Assembly: GCA_937925525.1 (NCBI GenBank)
Contig: CALALS010000214.1
Coordinates: forward strand, 1-46,035
Direction: 5' to 3'
Source of the DNA: an uncultured Flavobacteriales bacterium
GTDB taxonomy: Bacteria; Bacteroidota; Bacteroidia; Flavobacteriales_E; Vicingaceae
DNA length: 46,035 nucleotides
Below the pieces are notes generated by a model. That model did not search any database. It saw nothing but the letters and a program-made list of their open reading frames with translations, and was not told the origin of the DNA. Positions 39,828 through 46,035 of the stretch are shown piece after piece. The translations under genes were made by a program, and so were the position numbers. The number at the start of each line of letters is the position of its first letter. Position 1 is the first letter of the stretch.

Positions 39828-40733
39828 TCAAAAGTATCCTTCTTTTTTTCTGTCTTCCATAGCTGCTTCAGAACGCTTGTCATCTGCTCGAGTACCTCTT
39901 TCTGTTGTTCTGGCGGCTGCAACCTCTTGTATTACTTTCTCAAGTGTATCAGCAGTTGACTCCACTGCTCCGGTACAAGTCATGTCACCTATTGTTCTAA
40001 AGCGAACTGTTTTCTTTATAGGAGTTTCATTATCCTTACGAAGAATAATATCATTCACATCCATCCAAACTCCGTCACGGTTAAACACATTTCTCTCATG
40101 AGCTAGATAAATACTAGGAATTTCAATATTTTCAGAAAGAATGTATTGCCATACATCCATCTCCGTCCAGTTGCTTATTGGGAAGACTCTAAAATGTTCA
40201 CCCATGTGTTTTTTTCCGTTAAAAATATTCCAAAGCTCCGGCCGCTGATTTTTAGGATCCCATTGTCCGAAAGCATCTCTGTGAGAGAAAAACCTTTCCT
40301 TAGCCCTAGCCTTTTCTTCATCTCTCCTGGCTCCTCCCATACATGCATCAAACTTATTTTGTTCAATGGTATCAAGCAAAGTAACTGTTTGTAATTTGTT
40401 ACGACTAGCATTTAAACCCTGTTCTTCCACTACTTTCCCTTCATCAATACTTTGTTGCACAGAACCAACTATTAGCTGTGCTCCAATCTTTTTTACAAAC
40501 TCATCTCTAAAAGTGATGGTTTCAGGAAAATTATGACCTGTATCGATATGAACTAACGGAAAAGGAATAGCCGCAGGATAAAAAGCTTTTCGAGCTAAAT
40601 GTGCCACTACTATTGAATCTTTACCACCTGAAAACAATAAGGCAGGACGTTCAAATTGAGCCGCTACTTCTCTTAAAACGTAAATAGCTTCTGACTCCAA
40701 TTCCTTTAAATGTGTAAGTGAATATTTTTGCAT
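39828..40733 (-). CDS. cysD: Sulfate adenylyltransferase subunit 2
   Basis: 301 residues of the PP-loop ATP pyrophosphatase family. LFSGGKDSIVVAHLARKAF is the PP-loop; HIDTGHNFPET, GGARRDEEKARAKERFFSHRD and the C-terminal DDKRSEAAMEDRKKEGYF are CysD hallmarks. With CysN it makes adenosine 5'-phosphosulfate from ATP and sulfate. It has its own promoter with a TAACTTTG box ending five bases before the ATG, so it can be expressed independently of cysC upstream. Confidence 0.97.
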   Translation of the reverse strand: MQKYSLTHLKELESEAIYVLREVAAQFERPALLFSGGKDSIVVAHLARKAFYPAAIPFPLVHIDTGHNFPETITFRDEFVKKIGAQLIVGSVQQSIDEGKVVEEQGLNASRNKLQTVTLLDTIEQNKFDACMGGARRDEEKARAKERFFSHRDAFGQWDPKNQRPELWNIFNGKKHMGEHFRVFPISNWTEMDVWQYILSENIEIPSIYLAHERNVFNRDGVWMDVNDIILRKDNETPIKKTVRFRTIGDMTCTGAVESTADTLEKVIQEVAAARTTERGTRADDKRSEAAMEDRKKEGYF

Positions 40734-40738
40734 AGGCG

Positions 40739-40771
40739 CAAAGTTAAAATTTCTTATTCATTTTTAGCAAA
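40739..40771 (-). promoter_or_regulatory. Predicted promoter of cysD
   Basis: On the minus strand TTTG (complement of 40768-40771), 21-nt spacer, TAACTTTG (complement of 40739-40746), then five bases to the ATG. It is the best full consensus promoter of the minus-strand cluster and implies a leaderless mRNA. It overlaps the last codons of the M28 gene. Confidence 0.6.
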
Positions 40772-41664
40772 GAAGCAAACACCGTATCAATCACTTTAGA
40801 CATTCTTTGAATATCAAGCGCTTCCATTACATCGCCTTTTTCGTGATAATTCTTGTTTCTGTAAAATGCAGTATCCGTTATCATCAATGCGCTAAAATTG
40901 TATTTCCAATAATTTAGATGGTCAGAAAAATCCACACCCGGAAGCCAAGTTGGTCCAACAAACTTTTTTGTTTTAATTAAATCCTGTGACTTAAAAGCTT
41001 TGGTGTATTTTCTTGCAAACTTACCGCCTCCGGGTTTTTTAACTACGGTTATATAATCGCCTCTGCCTCCATAAAATAACTTCAATAAACCTAATGGATA
41101 ATCCTGTGATTTTTTAGCATCATCAAAATAGCCAATCATTTCCAAGCAGACCATACCTATTACGTCAATATTATTATCCACCAGATATTTTGAATGCACA
41201 TGGCTTCCCATAAATTCAGTCCTAAAATAAGGTGGTTCTTCTAAAGTATAAGCGACTAAGTCAATTCGTATATCTAAATCACTTCCGTCTAATAAGCGAG
41301 CAAGCTCTAAAAGTCCAACTACTCCACTGGCATTATCATCCGCTCCTTCTTGAAAACCACAAACATCGTAATGAGCACCGACAATTATTCTAGGTGCTTC
41401 AAGATTGCCATAAGAAGCAATTACATTTTTATAGGTTTTTCCATTTACCTCATATTCTTGAAAACTAGTTTCTTTGGCACGATGAATTTTAAATTCACAC
41501 ATAATGTAATCTGCTATTCCATTTAGGAGCTTAATATTACTATGGTTTCTAGAAGTTTCTGTTTTGGTAATATTGGTTAAATGATTTTTAACCCTTACTG
41601 TATCTGTTTGAGAGAAAATACTACCGGTAAACAGCAATAAATAGAAAAAAGCTAGTTGTTTCAT
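40744..41664 (-). CDS. Secreted M28-family zinc peptidase
   Basis: 306 residues. Signal peptide MKQLAFFYLLLFTGSIFSQ-T. Zinc ligands appear in the M28 order: His/Asp in GAHYDV, Asp in GADDNASG, Glu pair in YTLEEPP, later Asp/His near LPGVDFSDHLNYW. It is an aminopeptidase-like enzyme acting in the periplasm or outside the cell. It lies between cysC (7 bases upstream) and cysD, an odd place for a peptidase. A 7-bp dyad GTTTCAT/ATGAAAC (41658-41680) encloses its start codon and could pair in the mRNA. Confidence 0.88.
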   Translation of the reverse strand: MKQLAFFYLLLFTGSIFSQTDTVRVKNHLTNITKTETSRNHSNIKLLNGIADYIMCEFKIHRAKETSFQEYEVNGKTYKNVIASYGNLEAPRIIVGAHYDVCGFQEGADDNASGVVGLLELARLLDGSDLDIRIDLVAYTLEEPPYFRTEFMGSHVHSKYLVDNNIDVIGMVCLEMIGYFDDAKKSQDYPLGLLKLFYGGRGDYITVVKKPGGGKFARKYTKAFKSQDLIKTKKFVGPTWLPGVDFSDHLNYWKYNFSALMITDTAFYRNKNYHEKGDVMEALDIQRMSKVIDTVFASLLKMNKKF

Positions 41665-41671
41665 ATTTCTG

Positions 41672-42274
41672 TTATGAAACTTTAGATATGATAAACTGAT
41701 ATAACTCTTCTATGTTTTCTTCAAGCGTTCTCCCTAATGTTGGCAAATCTAAATCAGGGTTTTCAGGAATATCATAAGGAGAGTCAATCCCTGTAAAGTT
41801 TTTAATTTCTCCTGCTCTGGCTTTTTTATATAAACCTTTTACGTCTCGCTTCTCACATTCCTCTAGGCTGGTATTTATATAAACTTCATAAAAATCGTCT
41901 GCTCCAACAATCACCTTTGCCATTTGTCGCATCTCTATTTCAGGGCTTACAAAACAGTTGATTGTAATCACTCCGCAATTCAAAAATAATTTACTTATTT
42001 CCGCAATTCTTCTGATGTTTTCCTTTCTGTCCTCTAGTGAAAAACCAAGATTGTTATTGATGCCGTACCGAACATTATCTCCATCTAGTAATTGAGTCAA
42101 CAATCCTTTTTCATAGAGCTTTTTCTCCACTCCCTTTGCAATAGTTGTTTTACCTGAGCCCGACAAACCAGTTAACCAAAACACTTTTGCTTTTTGGTTC
42201 AGTAATTTTTCTTTATCAGCTCTGGATAAAAGCTCATCAAAGACAGTAAAAATATTTCCTTTTTCTTCTTTCAT
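41672..42274 (-). CDS. cysC: Adenylylsulfate kinase
   Basis: 200 residues. P-loop GLSGSGKTTIAKG, DGDNVRYGINNNLGFSLEDRKENIRR (APS-binding and DGDN motif), CFVSPE, and KGLYKKARAGEIKNFTGIDSPYD, all typical of CysC. It phosphorylates APS to PAPS, the donor for sulfation or for PAPS reduction. No PAPS reductase, cysQ or sulfotransferase is in this window, so the fate of PAPS is open. A TAACTTTG box ends six bases before the ATG. Confidence 0.97.
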   Translation of the reverse strand: MKEEKGNIFTVFDELLSRADKEKLLNQKAKVFWLTGLSGSGKTTIAKGVEKKLYEKGLLTQLLDGDNVRYGINNNLGFSLEDRKENIRRIAEISKLFLNCGVITINCFVSPEIEMRQMAKVIVGADDFYEVYINTSLEECEKRDVKGLYKKARAGEIKNFTGIDSPYDIPENPDLDLPTLGRTLEENIEELYQFIISKVS

Positions 42275-42280
42275 CGACTA

Positions 42281-42288
42281 CAAAGTTA
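42281..42288 (-). promoter_or_regulatory. -7 promoter box of cysC
   Basis: Reads TAACTTTG on the minus strand, six bases before ATG 42274. No TTG lies at normal spacing upstream, so the -33 element is missing or degenerate. Confidence 0.45.
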
Positions 42289-42298
42289 GTCGTATTTA

Positions 42299-43252
42299 TT
42301 ATTTTAAAAACTCACTTAACTTCTCCGCTACTTTATCAGCTAAAAAAGTGGATAACTTAATGTACGACTCTTTCGTCCAACCCGCTACGTGAGGAGACAA
42401 CACCACATTATCACATTTACTTAAATAAATAAAATCCTCATGCAGATTTTCTTCATCAATTTTTTCAAATGAATATGTTTCATACTCCAACACATCTAAA
42501 CAAGCACCCAACACTTTTCCGGACTTCAGTGCATCAACTAAATCAGAAGTATTTAAGTTTTTTCCTCTTGACGTATTAACTATATAAATGCTCTTGGAAA
42601 ACTTATTGATAAAATCTGTATTGATATAATAAGTAGTTTCTTCTGTCAATGGAAGATGAATACTTATTATGTCTGCTTTGCCGTAAATCTCTTCCAGACT
42701 AGATTCTTTAGCAAATTCATTACCATAGTTACTTTTATATTTATCATAAGCCAATACTTCCACTCCAAAACCTGAAAGTCTTTTGGCAAAAGCATTTCCC
42801 ATTACACCATAACCAATAATACCAACGGTTTTATCCATTAGTTCAACACCTCTATTTTTCTCTCTATGCCAAATCCCTTTTCGAACTTCTGAGTCAGCAC
42901 GAATGATATTATTAAACAAACAAAGTAACATGGCAATAGCATGCTCACCCACTGCATCTCTATTTCCTTCGGGTGAATTAAAGCAATAAATGCTTTTAGA
43001 AGTCGCATACTCTACGTCAATATTCTCCATCCCTGAACCCGAACGACAAATAAATTTTAATTGAGTTGCTTTATCTATAAACTCTCTATCAATTTTAAAC
43101 TTACTACGAATTACAACTCCTGTAAATTCACTAATGGTATTTAAAATTTCCTCTTTGGAATAGGAATAACCCACTACACAATCAAAGCCCATAGTAGTTA
43201 ACCTTTGCTCTAACACTTCGTGAACCGAGTCTATAAATAATACTTTTGCCAC
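42299..43252 (-). CDS. D-isomer-specific 2-hydroxyacid dehydrogenase (phosphoglycerate dehydrogenase-like)
   Basis: 317 residues. NAD-binding GIIGYGVMGNAFAKRLSGFGVEV and YDKY, catalytic Arg in IVNTSRGKN, Glu in CLDVLEYE and His in LSPHVAGWT are all present. The ISLRSGSGMENID-like segment (FICRSGSGMENIDVEYA) suits the SerA branch. It lacks the ACT domain of full SerA, so it is the short form. The start is GTG 43252, sharing one base with the stop of the upstream T9SS gene (TAGTG). A serine/cysteine biosynthetic role next to the cys genes is plausible but inferred. Confidence 0.87.
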   Translation of the reverse strand: MAKVLFIDSVHEVLEQRLTTMGFDCVVGYSYSKEEILNTISEFTGVVIRSKFKIDREFIDKATQLKFICRSGSGMENIDVEYATSKSIYCFNSPEGNRDAVGEHAIAMLLCLFNNIIRADSEVRKGIWHREKNRGVELMDKTVGIIGYGVMGNAFAKRLSGFGVEVLAYDKYKSNYGNEFAKESSLEEIYGKADIISIHLPLTEETTYYINTDFINKFSKSIYIVNTSRGKNLNTSDLVDALKSGKVLGACLDVLEYETYSFEKIDEENLHEDFIYLSKCDNVVLSPHVAGWTKESYIKLSTFLADKVAEKLSEFLK

Positions 43253-45786
43253 TAAATCTTTACAAATTTCTTGATAAATGTTTGAGTATCGGATGACACC
43301 TTGATAATATAGTTTCCGTTTGGTAGTTCTGAAACATCAATCACAGATTCATAAGAAGTTTTCATTACAACTTTGCCGGAAATTGAATAAACACAAACTT
43401 CCTTTATATTGTTAACACCATTAATACTTATCCTTTCTGCCACAGGATTTGGAGACACAGTTATATTAGTTTCTGAGCTTTCAGATAATGAAGTAATTGT
43501 TCCGGAGGTGGTAAAAACAGAGTCTAACGAAAATGACTGGATACTTCTTGCAAAAGTTCCTGCTACCAATTTTTTATTAGGGTAATCTATTTCAATATCG
43601 AACACAGGAATAGCCGGCATATTACCACCAACTCTATCCCATTTCGTGCCTGCATCCTTTGTAACATAAACACCACCATCAGTTGCCACAAAAATCACTG
43701 AATCATTATTCAAATTATAAACCAAAACATCGTTTATAGCAATAGTTGGTAAATCTCCTTTAATTGATGTCCAAGTACTTCCATTATTATTGGTAATGTG
43801 AATATGTGGGGTATTATCATTGTATTTGTATCCTGAATGAGTTACGTAAAACGTATTTGCTTTACTTGGTGAACCTACCACTCTAGTAACATACCTATCT
43901 GGCAATGATCCTGTAACATTAGTCCAATTTGTTCCTCCATTGGTAGTAACCCATACATTTCCATCACTTGTACCGGCATACAAATGTTGGGCATTCAAAG
44001 GAGATTCGCCTATTGAAGAAATATTATGAAAGTTGTTTCCGAAAATTACTCCATCCGTTAAATCGTTACTAATAGGATACCAAGTACCATATGGAGCTCC
44101 GGTTTGTTTGTATATTCTGTATGTTCCGGTGTAAGTAGTGGAAGCATTGAATTTACTCATAATGATTGGCATATCCCAGTTCCTTCTGTCAGAAGAATTA
44201 ATGCCATTATCAAAACTTGTTACTCCACTAAATCCATCATCATACCACAGTCCACCGTTCTGAGTTTCATAATATCTGAGATTTGAGTTAGTTGGATGAA
44301 ACATGGCTTGAAATCCGTCTCCACCAAATTCTCTTGGCCAACTATTAATGTTTGAAGCGTTTCCTGAAGTTGTACCATTATCCTGTAATCCTCCGGTATA
44401 AACACCATTGGTGTGAGGAGAAATTGCTAGTCGGTAAATTTGAGAGTTGGGAATAGCGTCTATATCAGACCAATTGTTCATGTTATTATTACTTCTATAC
44501 AAACCGCCATCAGTGGCAAGTAAAATTTTGGAAGAGTCTATATAAACCATATCGTGTTCATCAGCATGTACTTGATAAGTCCACCAATCAGGAACGGTTT
44601 TAGTCCAGCTTAAACCACCATTAAATGTAGTAGTCATTTCAACACCAAGCAAAGAAATATGATTATCATTTTTCGGATTAACTCTTATCTGAGCAAAGTA
44701 CCAGCCAAAGCCACCCATAAAGCTTAAATCCATCCCATTGGTTCCTAATTTTGTCCAATTTGTTCCTGCATTGGTTGTTCTGTAAACTCCTTCCAAGCCT
44801 AAAGTTGAATCAACAATAATTGCAAAAACGGTATTAGGTGTTTTCTTTGAAACTTCTAAGCCAATTCTGCAAGTATTATAATTTGGCAACCCTGACGTCA
44901 TAAGTGTCCATGAACTACCTCCATTTATAGATTTCCAAATTTTGGCTCCCGGTCCGTAAACAGTACTTTCTTGGTTTGTTCTAATTCTATCCCAACCTGC
45001 ACAGTATAACACATTTGAATTAAACGGATCCATTACTACATCTATCACTCCTGCTTGGTTTGAAACAAAGTGTATTTGCGTCCATGATGTTCCACCATCA
45101 ATAGATTTATATAAACCTCTGTTGTTGTTCCTCAAAAAGGGTAAGCCCATAGCTGCCGCATACACAATGTTAGGATTAGTTGGGTGAACAATGATTCGCG
45201 AAATAATACATTCATTAGTTAATCCTTTTTGTTCCCATGTAATTCCTCCGTCAGTAGATTTGTAAACTCCATTTCCAACATGAGGCAAACCGGAAATATT
45301 ATGATCTCCGGTAGCAACATAAATAATATTAATATTGCTTGGCGCTATTGTAATATCACTTATAGCAAGATGAGAGAGCGTGTCTGCAATCGGTGTCCAT
45401 GTATTACCGCCATTTGTTGTTTTAAAAATTCCACCGGCAGCACTACCAGTAAAAATAATATTTGGATTGGTTGGATGAACCTCAATAGAATTTAATCTTC
45501 CACCTATATTTATAGGGCCTTCTTGCTTCCAGTCAGCATTTAAACCATTCTTACCGGACTTTAAGTTTTGTTGCATTAAGACGTGAACCTCTTTTAAAGA
45601 TTGATTGTAAGCTCTAACATCATATTCCATATCCGGGTAACTTCTTTGAAAGTAAAATTGGTCAAAAGGTTGATGTTTTCTTTCAAATTTTGACTCATGA
45701 ACGAAAACATCCTTATCGCTTTTTTTAAAGAAAAAAAACGAAGCAATTAGAAAAAGATAAAAAGACAAAATAACTATGTTTTTCAT
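43252..45786 (-). CDS. T9SS-exported BNR/Asp-box repeat protein
   Basis: 844 residues. Signal-anchor-like N-terminus (IVILSFYLFLIASFFFF). Nine or so BNR/Asp-box motifs, for example KTTNGGNTW, KSTDGGITW, KSIDGGTSW, VTTNGGTNW and VTKDAGTKW, point to one or two beta-propellers of the VPS10/sialidase-like superfamily. The C-terminal 75 residues form a T9SS type A sorting domain (VSPNPVAERISI, YSISGKVVMK, LPNGNYIIKV, FIKKFVKI), so it is exported and probably surface-attached. Catalytic residues of sialidases are not evident. Unusually for an exported protein, its stop overlaps the GTG start of a cytoplasmic dehydrogenase. Confidence 0.92.
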   Translation of the reverse strand: MKNIVILSFYLFLIASFFFFKKSDKDVFVHESKFERKHQPFDQFYFQRSYPDMEYDVRAYNQSLKEVHVLMQQNLKSGKNGLNADWKQEGPINIGGRLNSIEVHPTNPNIIFTGSAAGGIFKTTNGGNTWTPIADTLSHLAISDITIAPSNINIIYVATGDHNISGLPHVGNGVYKSTDGGITWEQKGLTNECIISRIIVHPTNPNIVYAAAMGLPFLRNNNRGLYKSIDGGTSWTQIHFVSNQAGVIDVVMDPFNSNVLYCAGWDRIRTNQESTVYGPGAKIWKSINGGSSWTLMTSGLPNYNTCRIGLEVSKKTPNTVFAIIVDSTLGLEGVYRTTNAGTNWTKLGTNGMDLSFMGGFGWYFAQIRVNPKNDNHISLLGVEMTTTFNGGLSWTKTVPDWWTYQVHADEHDMVYIDSSKILLATDGGLYRSNNNMNNWSDIDAIPNSQIYRLAISPHTNGVYTGGLQDNGTTSGNASNINSWPREFGGDGFQAMFHPTNSNLRYYETQNGGLWYDDGFSGVTSFDNGINSSDRRNWDMPIIMSKFNASTTYTGTYRIYKQTGAPYGTWYPISNDLTDGVIFGNNFHNISSIGESPLNAQHLYAGTSDGNVWVTTNGGTNWTNVTGSLPDRYVTRVVGSPSKANTFYVTHSGYKYNDNTPHIHITNNNGSTWTSIKGDLPTIAINDVLVYNLNNDSVIFVATDGGVYVTKDAGTKWDRVGGNMPAIPVFDIEIDYPNKKLVAGTFARSIQSFSLDSVFTTSGTITSLSESSETNITVSPNPVAERISINGVNNIKEVCVYSISGKVVMKTSYESVIDVSELPNGNYIIKVSSDTQTFIKKFVKI

Positions 45787-45840
45787 ATAAACAATTTAAT
45801 TACTGACGTTAATTTAAAAGTCTTAGTTGCAACTAAATTC

Positions 45841-45848
45841 CAAAGTTA
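45841..45848 (-). promoter_or_regulatory. -7 promoter box of the T9SS protein gene
   Basis: Reads TAACTTTG on the minus strand, exact match, about 54 bases before ATG 45786. It probably drives the long minus-strand run towards cysN, along with the internal cysC and cysD promoters. Confidence 0.5.
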
Positions 45849-45941
45849 TTTTTTTTCTGTTAACAATTAATTAAAAGTACTATCTACCTTTATTGTAATT
45901 TCACCAATATGAAATTAATTTTACACTTGTAATTAGTTACC

Positions 45942-46035
45942 ATGCAAATTCACCTAAATAGTGAACTCAAAAAGGTAGATGAAAATTCTACACTGGAGCA
46001 AATAATGCAACATTTTGGTTTTGCTAATAAAAAAG
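45942..46035 (+). CDS. thiS: Sulfur carrier protein ThiS, N-terminal part (3' end outside window)
   Basis: The first 31 codons, MQIHLNSELKKVDENSTLEQ then IMQHFGFANKK, show the ubiquitin-like beta-grasp start of ThiS. They continue to the right edge. ThiS carries sulfur as a C-terminal thiocarboxylate for the thiazole moiety of thiamine. The GG tail is not visible. A near-consensus box TACACTTG lies 12 bases upstream. No TPP riboswitch is recognisable in the 155-base divergent spacer. Confidence 0.8.
   Translation, partial: MQIHLNSELKKVDENSTLEQIMQHFGFANKK

Noticed and set aside
45787..45941. TPP riboswitch upstream of thiS
   Set aside because: The conserved CTGAGA and the downstream P4/P5 core sequences are absent, and the spacer is too AT-rich and short.

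Overview
The window comes from a low-GC member of the Bacteroidota, probably a Flavobacteriia-like or related environmental lineage. The evidence is a type IX secretion (T9SS) C-terminal sorting domain, repeated TAnnTTTG promoter boxes, near-absence of Shine-Dalgarno sequences, a tmRNA with a GENNYALAA-type tag, and family content typical of the phylum (DUF4328, four-helix-bundle S23, STAS-like, BaeRF7). No prophage, CRISPR array, transposase or rRNA operon is visible. Most of it is chromosomal backbone with a few accessory insertions.

Layout. 1-5.8 kb: tail of a DtxR/MntR metalloregulator with a ZIP metal transporter, smpB, a MeaB GTPase, a saccharopine/alanine-dehydrogenase-like enzyme, an SRPBCC protein, the tmRNA gene ssrA (partner of SmpB), and the tRNA methyltransferase trmN6. 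5.9-15.4 kb: a signalling island. It has a five-PAS histidine kinase with two coupled response-regulator genes on the plus strand, then a minus-strand run RR - kinase - RR - decayed SpoIIE phosphatase - RR. 15.5-22.6 kb: STAS-like protein, Gre-like factor, YgjP-like metallopeptidase, and a TAATG-coupled trio (GT-C/TPR membrane protein and two flavoproteins). 22.6-25.2 kb: accessory stretch with a DUF4328 protein, an orphan EndoU-type nuclease between nested inverted repeats, DUF2200, and a 16-unit array of 21-bp repeats. 25.2-31.3 kb: MscS channel, NUDIX, then a stress/ribosome-protection run (PRC-barrel, six-BON secreted protein, membrane protein, ChaB, BaeRF7 interrupted by an in-frame stop, HPF). 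31.4-38.1 kb: oligopeptide ABC transporter (lipoprotein and two permeases), thiolase, NlpC/P60 hydrolase. 38-45.8 kb (minus strand): T9SS-exported BNR-repeat protein, 2-hydroxyacid dehydrogenase, cysC, M28 peptidase, cysD, four-helix-bundle protein, cysN. The right edge holds the start of thiS.

How the genes work together. SmpB and tmRNA form the trans-translation system. The HPF and BaeRF7 neighbours suggest a second ribosome-maintenance cluster linked to envelope stress. CysD, CysN and CysC convert sulfate to APS and PAPS. The kinases and response regulators probably form one or two phosphorelays whose NarL-type outputs are paralogous.

Most notable. (i) An EndoU toxin-like gene bracketed by inverted repeats with no delivery domain. 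(ii) A 21-bp/63-bp higher-order satellite-like array. (iii) A four-helix-bundle gene in the cys operon flanked by 13-nt inverted repeats, one of which lies inside an apparent CysN N-terminal extension. (iv) In-frame stops in otherwise conserved coding sequence at three places (MntR-like, SpoIIE remnant, BaeRF7). (v) Several genes whose TAnnTTTG box ends only 5-6 nt before the ATG, predicting leaderless mRNAs. All family calls are from reading the translations; none was checked by database search.
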